Shown here one piece after another: positions 26,195-35,732 of a stretch of 64,000 nucleotides of DNA (positions are counted from its first letter, which is position 1; each line of letters starts with the position of its first letter). Under the pieces are notes generated by a model. The model had not been told where the DNA came from. It did no database searches and worked only from the letters and a program-made list of their open reading frames with translations. Position numbers and translations under genes: made by a program. Source of the stretch: Cryptosporangium minutisporangium (GTDB lineage: Bacteria; Actinomycetota; Actinomycetes; Mycobacteriales; Cryptosporangiaceae); the NCBI RefSeq assembly GCF_039536245.1, contig NZ_BAAAYN010000026.1:1-64000 (forward strand), in the 5' to 3' direction.

Positions 26195-27637
26195 TTACTG
26201 GACTTCGCGCTCGGCGGGCCACTGGCCCGGGATGAACACCGGGTCGAACCCGGTGGCCTTGGACGTGCCGCGCATCGCGATGCCCAGGTCGACCAGCGTC
26301 GGCCGGGTACCGGTGCGCACCCAACGGTCGAGGTTGCTCACCGCCCCGACCCGTTCGTCGGTCGTGAAGTTGCAGTGGCCGGCGCCGTACGGCGCTCCCT
26401 TGCCGGTGTACTTGGGCGGCGGCGTCGTATAGATCTGCATCAGGTCACCGGTGCGGCCGGTCGTCCGCAGTGCCCGGTTGCCGAACACGGTCTCGTTCTG
26501 GACGATCGCGGTCGCGTCGTACCCGGTGTGCACGGTGAGCGTCGGCACCCGCAGCTTGCCGGTCGGGTCCCCCAGCGCGTCCGCCGCCTTGCGGGCCGCG
26601 GGGTCGGCGGCGATCCGCGACGCCTGCTCCAACTCGGCGAGGTGACCCGGCAGCCCGCCCGGGTTGATGAAGTTCATCTCCTCCTTCTCCTTCGCCGAGA
26701 CGCGCTGCCCGTACTTCGCGGTGACGTTGGTCGACGGGTTGCCCCCGACCCGCTGCTCCAGGTCGTACCGGACGACCGTGGCGTAGCCCATGACCTCGAA
26801 GAGGATGTCCATTCCGGCCTGGATGCGCGACTCGATCGTCGCGTCGTCGTGCTTGCGGGACTTCCACACCTGGTTACCCAACGCGCTGACCAGCATCAAG
26901 CGCCCGAGCGTGTCGGGCCCACTGGACAGTGCCGTGGTGGCGCGGCTCCGCATCTCCGTCCAGGTCGCCTTGGCGTCGGCGTAACTGGTGAAGCCGGTCA
27001 GCTTCATCTCCGGGTAGAGCAACGTCTTGAACGCGAACGCGATGTCCAGCGCGAGGTCGAAGTTCGGGTTCGTGCCGGCGAGCGTCGCGCACATCGGGAG
27101 CGCGCCGTCGACCCAGTCCTCGCGCTCGGCGAGCAGCTCGGTGACGACGCCCCCCATCGACTCGCCCCAGACGTACGTGCGGGTGGGGGCGCCGACCGTC
27201 CGCCGGAAGAAGTCATAGAGCTGCTGCCCGGCCTGTACGCCCTCGCGGATCGCGTACCCGTTCTTCGACCAGGACGAGCCCGCCAGCGCGTAGCCGGCCT
27301 CCAGCAGCCGGTTCGCCGCGCCGTTGTCGCCGGCCACCGGCGCGTCGGTCCGCGGCTCCGCGAACGCGGGCGGGAACGGGTCGGCCGAGCGGAACTCGTG
27401 GGAGTAGAGCAGCAGCGTCCCGTTCCAGACCTGCGGTAACCGGATCTGGTACCGGACGCCCTCGATCTCGCCGCTGCAGGCGATCTCCTCGCAGTCACGG
27501 AACGACCGGGGAGCCGTCGGGTCCTCGTCGCCGGCGGCGGTGCATCCGGACACCGCCAGAATCAGCGTGATCACACAGCTGAGCGCGATGATGCGCGGCA
27601 GCGGTCGGCTGGCTGCTTTACGCGCGAGTAAGGACAT
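26195..27637 (-). CDS. lipoprotein alpha/beta-hydrolase
   Basis: 480-residue predicted lipoprotein. It has a basic start, the hydrophobic segment PRIIALSCVITLILA and lipobox AVSGC with Cys32. The mature part is an alpha/beta-hydrolase: the nucleophile elbow GESMGG near residue 165, an oxyanion region around LLLYSHEFRSADPFPPAF, and a late VHTGYDATAIVQNE with the likely acid Asp and GAGHCNFTTDER with the catalytic His. It resembles tannase/feruloyl-esterase-like or secreted peptidase-type hydrolases; the substrate is unclear. The ATG at 27637 begins the signal peptide; in-frame reading further upstream is a shadow of the divergent stress gene. No clear Shine-Dalgarno. Confidence 0.85.
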   Translation of the reverse strand: MSLLARKAASRPLPRIIALSCVITLILAVSGCTAAGDEDPTAPRSFRDCEEIACSGEIEGVRYQIRLPQVWNGTLLLYSHEFRSADPFPPAFAEPRTDAPVAGDNGAANRLLEAGYALAGSSWSKNGYAIREGVQAGQQLYDFFRRTVGAPTRTYVWGESMGGVVTELLAEREDWVDGALPMCATLAGTNPNFDLALDIAFAFKTLLYPEMKLTGFTSYADAKATWTEMRSRATTALSSGPDTLGRLMLVSALGNQVWKSRKHDDATIESRIQAGMDILFEVMGYATVVRYDLEQRVGGNPSTNVTAKYGQRVSAKEKEEMNFINPGGLPGHLAELEQASRIAADPAARKAADALGDPTGKLRVPTLTVHTGYDATAIVQNETVFGNRALRTTGRTGDLMQIYTTPPPKYTGKGAPYGAGHCNFTTDERVGAVSNLDRWVRTGTRPTLVDLGIAMRGTSKATGFDPVFIPGQWPAEREVQ

Positions 27638-27799
27638 GGCGGTGAGTGTGGCATGACGTTCCTTCTCGTGCCGCCGGTACCGAGGTGGCTCGTCCGGCAT
27701 CACAGAGGGGTAACACACGATTCCCTCGCCGGGGGCGGGGTATGTGGGGCGCGAGGCGCGGTGTCCGCCGCGTCTGCCCGTCCTGTCCGGGAGTACGCA

Positions 27800-28294
27800 A
27801 TGACCATCCCCGTCGGACCGTCGGCCGGCACGCCCGCGAGCGCGAACGACATCGACCGGACGCTGCTCGCCAGCTACGGCGACTACCTCTCCGCACAGCG
27901 TGCGGTCGACTACCTCTCCGACCAGAAGTTCCCGGTGGAGCACACCGCGATCATCGGCACCGATCTCCGCCTCGTGGAGCAGGTGATCGGCCGGATGACG
28001 TTCGGCAAAGCCGCCGCGGCCGGCGCCGGGTCCGGTGCGTGGTTCGGGCTGTTCTTCGGGCTGCTGCTCGGCATCTTCACCGACAACAGCTTCGGCGGAT
28101 GGATCGCGCTGATCCTGACGGCCGTGTTGATCGGCGCGATCTGGGGCGCGATCTTCGGCTTGGTGGCGCACTCGCTCACCGGAGGCCAGCGGGACTTCGC
28201 GTCCCGCAGTTCCCTAGCGGCCGGCCGCTACGACGTCCTGGTCTCCAGCGCCCGCCACAGCGAAGCCAGCCGCCTGCTGGAAGGCCTGCGCTGA
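27800..28294 (+). CDS. general stress protein, YflT-like with glycine zipper
   Basis: 164 residues. The N-terminal part (ANDIDRTLLASYGDYLSAQRAVDYL ... VEHTAIIGTDLRLVEQV) matches the general-stress (GSP17M/YflT) domain. The centre (KAAAAGAGSGAWFGLFFGLLLG and WIALILTAVLIGAIWGAIFG) forms two glycine-rich membrane helices. The ATG at 27800 follows CGGGAGTACGCA; earlier reading is not supported. Probably an inner-membrane stress protein of unknown activity. Its 3' end faces the first copy of the repeated hairpin element and polA. Confidence 0.88.
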   Translation: MTIPVGPSAGTPASANDIDRTLLASYGDYLSAQRAVDYLSDQKFPVEHTAIIGTDLRLVEQVIGRMTFGKAAAAGAGSGAWFGLFFGLLLGIFTDNSFGGWIALILTAVLIGAIWGAIFGLVAHSLTGGQRDFASRSSLAAGRYDVLVSSARHSEASRLLEGLR

Positions 28295-28375
28295 CGCCGC
28301 TTCCGCGGGTAGCCACCGCGCTCTCCGCGACGCGCTAGGGATGCGGGCTGCGGCGCTAGGCGCGTTGCCGTTGCT

Positions 28376-28493
28376 TGAACCTGGAGCCCGTCCAGGGCGG
28401 CGCTGGCAGTCGAGCGGGCCGACGCCGTGACATCAGGTGGGCCGTCACAAGGAGGCCCGCTCGTCTGTCAGCGTCGTCCTGGACGGGCCGCCC
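28376..28493. repeat. repeated structured hairpin element, copy A
   Basis: About 118 bases forming one long hairpin: outer stem 28386-28396 with 28478-28488 (11 bp perfect), a conserved internal loop, a mid stem CGCTG/CAGCG, inner stem CGAGCGGGCC/GGCCCGCTCG (28411-28420 with 28454-28463), and a terminal mini-stem GTGAC/GTCAC (28427-28431 with 28444-28448). It ends one base from the polA stop. Copies B (49603) and C (63905) share sequence and fold with compensatory changes. It may act as a 3'-end or terminator-like element of minus-strand genes. Confidence 0.85.
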
Positions 28494-28494
28494 A

Positions 28495-31203
28495 CTAGTG
28501 GGCGGCGTCGTCCCAGGTTCGGCCGGAACCCACCGACACGTCGAGCGGCAGGTCGAGGGGGAACGCCGCGCCCATCGCGTCGCGCACCAGCGTCTCCAGC
28601 GTCTCCCGCTCACCCGCCGCGGTCTCGAACACCAACTCGTCGTGCACCTGCAGCAGCAGCCGCGACCGCAGCCCCTCCTCGCGGAGCCGCCGGTCGACCG
28701 CGAGCATCGCCACCTTGATGATGTCGGCCGCCGATCCCTGGATCGGTGCGTTGAGCGCCATCCGCTCGGCCATCTCGCGCCGCTGGCGGTTGTCGCTGGT
28801 CAGGTCGGGCAGGTACCGCCGCCGCCCCATCATGGTCTCGGTGTAACCCTCTTGCCGCGCCCGGGCGACCACTTCGGACAGGTAGTCGCGCACGCCGCCG
28901 AACTGCTCGAAGTAGTCGGTCATCAGCGCGCGGGCCTCTTCGGTCGTGATGCCGAGCTGCTGGGAGAGCCCGTAGGCGGACAGCCCGTACGCCAGCCCGT
29001 AGTTCATCGCCTTGATCTTGCTGCGCTGCTCGCCGCTGACCGCGGTCGGCTCGACGCCGAACACGCTCGCCGCGGTCGCCGCGTGGAAGTCGTGCCCGGA
29101 CGTGAACGCCTCGATCAGCGTCGGATCGGCCGAGAGGTGCGACATGATCCGCATCTCGATCTGGCTGTAGTCGGCCGTGAGCAGGGTCTCGTACCCCTCT
29201 CCCACGATGAACGCCCGCCGGATCCGCCGCCCCTCCTCGGTGCGCACCGGGATGTTCTGCAGGTTGGGATCGGTGGACGAGAGCCGCCCGGTGGCCGCGA
29301 TCGTCTGGTTGTACGTGGTGTGGATCCGGCCGTCGTCCGCCACCGTCTTCAGCAGACCGTCCACGGTGGTCTTCAGCTTCGCCACGTCGCGGTGGCGCAG
29401 CAGGTGCTCCAGCAGCGGGTGCTCGGTCTGGGCGTAGAGCCACTGCAGCGAATCGGCGTCGGTGGTGTACCCGGTCTTGATCCGCTTCGTCTTCGGCAAG
29501 CCGAGCTCGTCGAACAGGATCACCTGCAGCTGCTTCGGCGACCCGAGGTTGAACTCGCGCCCGACGACGCCGTACGCGGCCTGAGCGGCGGCCTTGACCT
29601 CGGCCGCGAAGTGGGCTTCCAGGTCGGCCAGGTGCGTGGTGTCCGCGGCGATGCCCACCCGCTCCATCTCGGCCAGCACCTTCACCAGCGGCAGCTCGAC
29701 GCCGGTGAGCAGGGCGGTGCCGCCGCGCTGCCCCAGCTCGGCCTCGAGCGCGTCGGCCAGCTCACGAGTGGCCTGGGCCCGCTCCATCAGGTGGTTCTTC
29801 GCCGAGCCCTCGTCCAGGCCGTCGAGCGAGAGCTGCCCATCGCTCGGCCCCTCGGCCCGCAGCTCGCGGCGGAGGTAGCGCAGCGTGAGATCGGTCAGGT
29901 CGTACGTGCGGTTGTCGGGCTTGACCAGATACGCGATCAGCGCGGTATCGGCGGTGACGCCGTTCAGCGTCCAACCGCGGGCGGACACCGCCAGCAGCGG
30001 CCCCTTGACGTCGTGCACCACCTTGGGCCGCGCTTCGTCGGCGAGCCAGGCGGCGACCGCGACCTCGTCGGCGGCGGTCAGCTGCGTCGGGTCGAACCAG
30101 GCCGCGGCACCGTCGGCGCCCGCGATACCGATCGCCCGGATCTCCCCGGTGCCCCGCGCCCACGAGCCCTCGAACGCGACCCCGGTACGGACGCCGGCCG
30201 GTGCGTGCGATGCCAGCCAGGGCGCGACCGCGTCCGGGCCGAGTACTTCGCCGGCCACCTCGATCGTCGAGTCGGCCTCGGGCTCCGCGGCTTCCAGCGT
30301 CGCGTAGAGCCGGTCACGCAACACCCGGAACTGCAGTGTGTCGAAGACCTGGTGCACCTTCTCCCGGTCCCACGAGCGACGCTCCAGGTCGGGAAGGCGC
30401 AGCGGCAGCTCCAGATCGGTCAGCAGCGCGTTGATCTGGTAGTTGCGCAGCACGTCGGCGAGGTGGGTGCGCAGGTTCTCCCCCGCCATGCCCTTGACCT
30501 CGTCGACGTGCTCGACGAGGCCGTCCAGCGAGCCGTACTGGGTGAGCCACTTCGCGGCCGTCTTCGGCCCGACCTTCGGGACGCCGGGCAGGTTGTCGCT
30601 CGACTCACCGACCAGCGCGGCCAGGTGCCGGTAGAGCGTCGGCGGCACGCCGTAGCGGGCGACGACCTCGGCCGGGTCGATCCGGGCCAGGTCGGAGACG
30701 CCCTTGCGCGGGTAGAGCACCGTCGTCTGGTCGTTGACCAGTTGGAAGGCGTCGCGGTCGCCGGTGCAGATGAGCACGTCGGCCCCGGCGGCGTTGGCCT
30801 CGGTGGCCAGCGTCGCGAGGATGTCGTCGGCCTCGTACCCCTCCACGCTGAGGAAGGGGATCTGGAGCGCGTCGAGGATCTCCTGGATCAGGCTGACCTG
30901 ACCCTTGAAGTCCGACGGTGTCTCCGACCGGCCCGCCTTGTACTCGGCGTAGGCCTCGGTGCGGAACGACGTGCGCGAGACGTCGAACGCGACGGCGAGG
31001 TGCGTCGGCTTCTCGTCGCGCAACACGTTGATCAGCATCGACGTGAAGCCGTACACCGCGTTCGTCGGCTGGCCGGTGGTCGTGGAGAAGTTCTCCACCG
31101 GCAGCGCGAAGAACGCGCGGTACGCCAGCGAGTGGCCGTCGAGTAGGAGCAGGCGGGAGGCGGTCTGGCTCACGGCCCCGAGCCTAGTCGTGACCCCCGA
31201 CAT
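28495..31203 (-). CDS. polA: DNA polymerase I
   Basis: PolA, 902 residues, for Okazaki-fragment processing and gap filling in repair. The N-terminal 5'-nuclease domain (LLLLDGHSLAYRAFFALP, EADDILATLA, VSDLARIDP, GVPKVGPKTAAKWL) covers about 1-300. The middle exonuclease-like domain lacks the usual metal-binding Asp/Glu set, as in other actinobacteria, so proofreading is not expected. Polymerase motifs: A DYSQIEMRIMSHL, B with the O-helix QRSKIKAMNYGLAYGL, and C LLQVHDELVFE. The ATG at 31203 follows GGCGGGGAA; a GTG at 31173 is the other candidate. The gene ends one base from repeat element copy A. Confidence 0.97.
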   Translation of the reverse strand: MSGVTTRLGAVSQTASRLLLLDGHSLAYRAFFALPVENFSTTTGQPTNAVYGFTSMLINVLRDEKPTHLAVAFDVSRTSFRTEAYAEYKAGRSETPSDFKGQVSLIQEILDALQIPFLSVEGYEADDILATLATEANAAGADVLICTGDRDAFQLVNDQTTVLYPRKGVSDLARIDPAEVVARYGVPPTLYRHLAALVGESSDNLPGVPKVGPKTAAKWLTQYGSLDGLVEHVDEVKGMAGENLRTHLADVLRNYQINALLTDLELPLRLPDLERRSWDREKVHQVFDTLQFRVLRDRLYATLEAAEPEADSTIEVAGEVLGPDAVAPWLASHAPAGVRTGVAFEGSWARGTGEIRAIGIAGADGAAAWFDPTQLTAADEVAVAAWLADEARPKVVHDVKGPLLAVSARGWTLNGVTADTALIAYLVKPDNRTYDLTDLTLRYLRRELRAEGPSDGQLSLDGLDEGSAKNHLMERAQATRELADALEAELGQRGGTALLTGVELPLVKVLAEMERVGIAADTTHLADLEAHFAAEVKAAAQAAYGVVGREFNLGSPKQLQVILFDELGLPKTKRIKTGYTTDADSLQWLYAQTEHPLLEHLLRHRDVAKLKTTVDGLLKTVADDGRIHTTYNQTIAATGRLSSTDPNLQNIPVRTEEGRRIRRAFIVGEGYETLLTADYSQIEMRIMSHLSADPTLIEAFTSGHDFHAATAASVFGVEPTAVSGEQRSKIKAMNYGLAYGLSAYGLSQQLGITTEEARALMTDYFEQFGGVRDYLSEVVARARQEGYTETMMGRRRYLPDLTSDNRQRREMAERMALNAPIQGSAADIIKVAMLAVDRRLREEGLRSRLLLQVHDELVFETAAGERETLETLVRDAMGAAFPLDLPLDVSVGSGRTWDDAAH

Positions 31204-31337
31204 TTCCCCGCCCGGCACTCAATCGCCCGGCACACGGGGCTGTCGTCGTGGCGCACCGATCCCACCCCCACCCGCCGAATTCCGGACGGTTATCGTCGGA
31301 CCGCGGCCGGTCCACCGCCGGTCGGAAGGGAGTACCC

Positions 31338-31817
31338 GTGTCCGACACCCAGCAGGCCGCCGCGCCACTCGACCCGACCCGGCCCCGCCCGGATCTCGCC
31401 GATCCGGCCCAGCAGGCCGCGGTCGTGGAGAGCCTCAACACCCACGCCGGCGAGCTCGCCACGAAGCTCGGTATCCGGATGGTCGAGGCTCGGCCGGAGC
31501 GGCTGGTCGCGACGATGCCGGTGGAGGGCAACCGCCAGCCGTTCGGCCTGCTGCACGGGGGCGCCTCGGCGGTACTCGCCGAGTCGCTCGGCTCCTACGC
31601 CGCGAGTCTGAACGCCCCCGACGGTCGGGTGCCGGTCGGCGTCGACCTGAACGCCACCCACCACCGGTCGGCGCGCTCCGGCGTCGTCACCGGCGTCTGC
31701 ACTCCGCTGCACCAGGGCCGCACCACCGCGACGTACGCGATCGACATCACCGACGAGACCGGCCGCCGGGTCTGCACCGCTCGGCTCACCTGCCAGTACG
31801 TCAGTCCGAAAGCCTGA
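31338..31817 (+). CDS. hotdog-fold thioesterase, PaaI/YbgC-like
   Basis: 159 residues with the hotdog landmark PFGLLHGGASAVLAESLGSYA, containing the HGG motif and the following Glu expected for PaaI-type acyl-CoA thioesterases, then VGVDLNATHHRSARSGVVTG and RTTATYAIDITDETGR strands. It hydrolyses acyl- or aryl-CoA in this family; the substrate is unknown. The GTG at 31338 sits 5 bases after AGGGAG. Its 3' end overlaps the convergent P450 gene by 17 bases, so the two mRNAs are complementary at their ends. Confidence 0.92.
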   Translation: MSDTQQAAAPLDPTRPRPDLADPAQQAAVVESLNTHAGELATKLGIRMVEARPERLVATMPVEGNRQPFGLLHGGASAVLAESLGSYAASLNAPDGRVPVGVDLNATHHRSARSGVVTGVCTPLHQGRTTATYAIDITDETGRRVCTARLTCQYVSPKA

Positions 31818-33240
31818 GGACTCCCGGGAGGCCGCGGGCCGGCCGCAGCGTGATCGCCGCGTGCAGCGCCATCCGGTGTCCCGGGTCCACCTGGATCTCC
31901 CAGCGACGCGCGAGGACGGCGAGTGCCAGCACGGCCTCGGTCCACGCGAACGACTCACCGATGCAGATGCGGGTGCCCGCACCGAACGGGTACCAGACAC
32001 CGCGCGGCACCCCGGGGTTCTCCTCGCTGAACCGACCGTCGGCGTCGAGCCACCGCTCGGGCCGGAACGCGTCCGGCTCCGGCCAGAACCGCGGGTCGCG
32101 GTGCAGAACGAACTGCGAGGCCAGCACCGTCGACCCGGCAGGCGCGACCCACTCACCCAGCGTGAGGTCCTGCTCGGCCTCCCGCTCCAGGATCCACGCC
32201 GGCGGGAACAGCCGCAGGGTCTCGGCGACGACCGCGTAGGCCCGGTGGAGTTCGCGCAGGTCGCCGTAGCCCGCGTCGCGGTCGCCGAGCGCGTCCGCGA
32301 GCGACTCCCGGAGCGCGGCGGCCTCTCCCGGGTGCTTCGAGAGCAGCCAGAACGCCCAGGTGAGCGCCAGGGCCGTGGTCTCGTGCCCGGCGAGCAGCAG
32401 GTTCATCGTCTCGTCGTGCAGCGCGGCGTCGTCCAGCGCCGCACCGTTGTCGCGAGCCCGGCGCATCTCGTCGACGACGCTCTCCCCGCCGGTGTCCACG
32501 GCCAGGATGCGCCGGACGACCGCGTGCAGGTTGTCGGCCGCTGCCCAGAACCGCTGCGGCGCTTCCAGCGGCAGCTTGAGGTACCAGGCGCCGCCCGGCA
32601 CCATCATCGCTTCCCAGCCGCGCAGCGCGAGCGTCAGCTCCTTGCCGACGTGCTGCCACTGAGCGTCCAGATCGGACCCCAGCACCGTGCGGCCGATGAT
32701 GTCGAGCGTGAGCCGGGACATCTCCCGCGCCAGGTCGACGTGTTCGCCGTCCCGCCAGCGCGCGTCGGCCGCGCGGGCGGCGTCCACCATGCCGGTGGAG
32801 TACCCCGCCATCCGTGCGTGCGCGAACGCCGGGTTCACCAGCCGACGCCGCGGCAGGTGGAGCTGCCGCCGCGCGGTGATCAGGCCCTCGCCGAGCACGA
32901 TGTTCGCGGCGCGTAGCGCCTCGCCCTTGTCGACCTTCCGGCCGTCGGTCACCAGCACCTGGCGGACCAACTCCGGATCGGAGACCAGGTACAGGTGGCG
33001 TCCGAGTACCCCGAGGTACGCGACGCCCGGCCAGCGCCGGGCGGTCGCGCGCATCATCCACGGCAGCTGCTCCCGGCGGAACCCGGCCAGCCGGTCGAGC
33101 GAGAACCCCGGCCCGGGCGGGAGCGATAACCCGTTCCGGGTGGTGGCGCGACGCCGCTCGCGCTGCTCGATCACCGGCCCGATCCGGACGCTGGTGCCCG
33201 ACCGGGTCCGGCCGGTGGGCATCTCGACGCTGGTCACCAT
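31801..33240 (-). CDS. cytochrome P450
   Basis: 479-residue cytochrome P450 monooxygenase. I-helix oxygen-activation motif AGHETTA near 283, K-helix ExxR as ETLR, PERF-like region FRPERWLD, and heme-binding loop [14 protein letters not shown] with the thiolate Cys near 420. No transmembrane anchor, so a soluble bacterial enzyme needing separate redox partners, none of which is nearby. Sequence style ([36 protein letters not shown]) is close to CYP families acting on fatty acids or terpenes, but the substrate cannot be assigned. The ATG at 33240 follows GGGAGGCGACC. It lies 60 bases downstream of the Hsp70-fusion gene, so may be in its transcript. Confidence 0.95.
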   Translation of the reverse strand: MVTSVEMPTGRTRSGTSVRIGPVIEQRERRRATTRNGLSLPPGPGFSLDRLAGFRREQLPWMMRATARRWPGVAYLGVLGRHLYLVSDPELVRQVLVTDGRKVDKGEALRAANIVLGEGLITARRQLHLPRRRLVNPAFAHARMAGYSTGMVDAARAADARWRDGEHVDLAREMSRLTLDIIGRTVLGSDLDAQWQHVGKELTLALRGWEAMMVPGGAWYLKLPLEAPQRFWAAADNLHAVVRRILAVDTGGESVVDEMRRARDNGAALDDAALHDETMNLLLAGHETTALALTWAFWLLSKHPGEAAALRESLADALGDRDAGYGDLRELHRAYAVVAETLRLFPPAWILEREAEQDLTLGEWVAPAGSTVLASQFVLHRDPRFWPEPDAFRPERWLDADGRFSEENPGVPRGVWYPFGAGTRICIGESFAWTEAVLALAVLARRWEIQVDPGHRMALHAAITLRPARGLPGVLRLSD

Positions 33241-33300
33241 GGTCGCCTCCCGCACGTGTCGGTACCAGACGGTACCATTGCGGACTGGCGCGCTTCGAGC

Positions 33301-35700
33301 TCAGTCGAGCCGGCGCAGTGGAACGAACTTCCCGCCGTCCATCCGGTACGCCCAGACGATGTCGCTCTCCACCTCGCCGCGGGCGTCGAACGAGAGCGGC
33401 TTGGTCAGGCCCTGATCGGAGTAGGCGTCCACGAACGCCAGGACGTCGGCGCGCGTGGAGCGGCCGGCGCCCACGGCGGCGAGCAGTACGTTCGCGGCGT
33501 CGTACGCCTCGGCGGTGTAGGGCTCGGGTTCGGCAGCGAACGCCTCCACGTACGCCGAGCGGACGCTCTTCGGCAGCTCGGACACCGGCAGGCAGCCGCA
33601 GGTGACGACCGTTCCGGTCCCGCTGGTCCCGGCGGCGCGAGGAAAGGTGTCGGCCAGCATCGCCCCGCTGCCCACCAACGGAATCGCGCTACCTCCGGCC
33701 TCGGTGAGCTTCTTGCGCAGCAGGCCGGCCTCGACGGAGTAGCCCGCGTAGTACACCGCCTGAGCCTTCGCCGCGAGGATCGCCTTGGTCACCGCGGCGA
33801 AGTCGGTCTGGCCGCCCTTGACGGTGCCGGTGCCGATCACCGCTTTCCCCAGCTCGGCGCGCATCGCGTTCGCCATCACGTTGCCGTACTCGGAGTTCTC
33901 CTGGACCAGATGGATCCGCGTCAGCCCTTCGGCGGCGAGGTACCGGGCGGTCGGCGCTACCTGCTGGGTGTCCTCGCCGAGAACCCGGTGGAACGTTCGC
34001 CACCCTCTCCTCGAGAGCGTCGAGGAGGTCGCCGAGGAGCTCACCAGCGGAAGGCCCGCCTTCTCGAACATCGAGCCGGCGCCCACCGCCTCGGCGGAGT
34101 ACGCCGGTCCGATCAGACCGACGATCGACGGGTCGGCGATGATCTTCCCCGCCTCCTTCGCGGCCAGGTCGCGGTTCCCCTGCGAGTCGAACTCGGCCAG
34201 CGTCACCGGGCACTCCGGGTGCTCGGCGTTGTAGGCGTTGACGGCGAGCTCGGCGCCGTTGAAGAGCGGGACGCCACGGGCGTAGGCGGCGCCGGTTTTC
34301 GGGCCGAGAACAGCCAGTTTCCGACCGCACGCCGGGCCGGCCGTCGGCGAGGCGCCGGCCGGGGTCCCGGACGGCGATCGGCCGGGCGCCGCCTGCGCGG
34401 CCGCGGTGGGGGTGCTCTCCGAGGGGGCCGTCGTTCCGGCCGCGTCGACCGACTCGGACTCGTCGGTCCGGTTCGTCAGAACGGCACCGGCCACGACCGC
34501 GAGCGCCGCCACTACGGCGGCGACCGCCCACCACCGCCGGTGACCGGTGCGGGTCCGCGGCTCCGGTACGCCGGTCTCCGACGGCGGCGACGTCGGAGAC
34601 GCGGCCGCCGAGTGCGCGGGCGGTGCGGACGGCTCGGCCGCGGCGAGCAGGGCCCCGCGGGCGACGACGAGTTCCGGGCTCTCCACGACGGTCGGCGCGA
34701 CCCCGAGACGCCGGAACAGCAGCGTCGACGCCAGCGGGATCCGGCTCGATCCGCCCACCAGGAACAGCCCGGCGATCTCGGTGACCCGGGCGGCCCGGAG
34801 TGCCGCCCGGGTAGCGTCCACCGTCTGGTCGAGCAGTGGCCGAGCCAGGTCGTCGAGCTGCTCGCGACCGAGCGGCAACTCGTCGCCGAGCAGGGGCACG
34901 TGCAGATCCGCCGTCGACGACCGGGAGAGCATCTCCTTGGCGGTGCGGATGTCGTCCCACAGCAGCCGGGAGGCCCGCCGGTCGCCCGCGGTGACCGGCG
35001 ACTCCAATCGGCCCCACGCGATCCGGTCCCGGCTACGGAACGCCGCACCGAGGTGGGCGAAGATCGCCGCGTCGATGTCGAGCCCGCCCAGATCGGAGAG
35101 TCCCTCGGCGGCCAGCACCTCGAACCCACTGTCGGTCCGGCGGACGACGCTCGCGTCGAACGTGCCACCCCCGAGGTCGTAGACGACCGCGGTCTCCCCC
35201 GTCGCGAGCCGGACGTCGGGCAGCGTGAGGAAGCCCTGGGCGGCGGCGACCGGCTCCGGCACGAGTGCGGGCTCACCCAGCCCTGCGGTGATCACCGCGC
35301 GGTGCAGCAGGTCCAGCCGGCGCGGTCCCCACGACACCGGGTGGGTGAGGACGACGTCCGCGGGCACCCGGCCGGCAACGCGCACGGCCTCCGCGACGAC
35401 CCGACTCAGCACCGCGGCGAGCAGCTCCGCGACCGGGATCTCCCGGGTGCCGAGCAGCACCGTGCCGTCGTCGATCCGGCGCTTCGGGTTCGGTTCCAGA
35501 CACTCCGGCCGGGTCCGCGCCGAGTGCAGCGCGTCCCGGCCGGTCAGCAGCGGGCCGTCCGGGTCGGCGAACACCGCGGACGCCAGCAGCGGCGATCCGT
35601 CGAACAGCAGGGACTCCACCCGGCCATCGGGGTGGCGCAGGACCGCCACCGTGTTCGAAGTTCCGAAATCGATGCCGAGCGCATAACCCGCGGGTGCCAC
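33301..35700 (-). CDS. Hsp70-type ATPase / membrane helix / LivK-like binding domain fusion
   Basis: 799 residues in three parts. Residues 1-350 form an Hsp70-type nucleotide-binding domain: phosphate-1 GIDFGTSNT, phosphate-2 [13 protein letters not shown], adenosine motif LVGGSSRIP. The peptide-binding domain of DnaK is absent. One membrane helix ([19 protein letters not shown], about 388-410) follows a basic GHRR stretch. After a Ser/Thr/Pro linker, residues about 457-799 are a periplasmic branched-chain amino-acid binding fold, closely similar to LivK encoded at 42893-44047 and sharing its four cysteines. Predicted topology: ATPase inside, receptor outside. It precedes the P450 gene and follows glnQ-type genes by 32 bases. 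A nutrient-sensing role is inference. Confidence 0.92.
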   Translation of the reverse strand: MAPAGYALGIDFGTSNTVAVLRHPDGRVESLLFDGSPLLASAVFADPDGPLLTGRDALHSARTRPECLEPNPKRRIDDGTVLLGTREIPVAELLAAVLSRVVAEAVRVAGRVPADVVLTHPVSWGPRRLDLLHRAVITAGLGEPALVPEPVAAAQGFLTLPDVRLATGETAVVYDLGGGTFDASVVRRTDSGFEVLAAEGLSDLGGLDIDAAIFAHLGAAFRSRDRIAWGRLESPVTAGDRRASRLLWDDIRTAKEMLSRSSTADLHVPLLGDELPLGREQLDDLARPLLDQTVDATRAALRAARVTEIAGLFLVGGSSRIPLASTLLFRRLGVAPTVVESPELVVARGALLAAAEPSAPPAHSAAASPTSPPSETGVPEPRTRTGHRRWWAVAAVVAALAVVAGAVLTNRTDESESVDAAGTTAPSESTPTAAAQAAPGRSPSGTPAGASPTAGPACGRKLAVLGPKTGAAYARGVPLFNGAELAVNAYNAEHPECPVTLAEFDSQGNRDLAAKEAGKIIADPSIVGLIGPAYSAEAVGAGSMFEKAGLPLVSSSATSSTLSRRGWRTFHRVLGEDTQQVAPTARYLAAEGLTRIHLVQENSEYGNVMANAMRAELGKAVIGTGTVKGGQTDFAAVTKAILAAKAQAVYYAGYSVEAGLLRKKLTEAGGSAIPLVGSGAMLADTFPRAAGTSGTGTVVTCGCLPVSELPKSVRSAYVEAFAAEPEPYTAEAYDAANVLLAAVGAGRSTRADVLAFVDAYSDQGLTKPLSFDARGEVESDIVWAYRMDGGKFVPLRRLD

Positions 35701-35732
35701 CCCGGCAGGTTAACGGTGTGCCCGATCGCCCC

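Noticed and set aside
27637-28171. N-terminal extension of the lipoprotein hydrolase
   Set aside because: It is antisense to the stress protein gene and would bury the lipoprotein signal; the start at 27637 is preferred.
28375-31146. 923-codon open frame on the plus strand
   Set aside because: Antisense shadow of polA; composition typical of a reversed high-GC gene.
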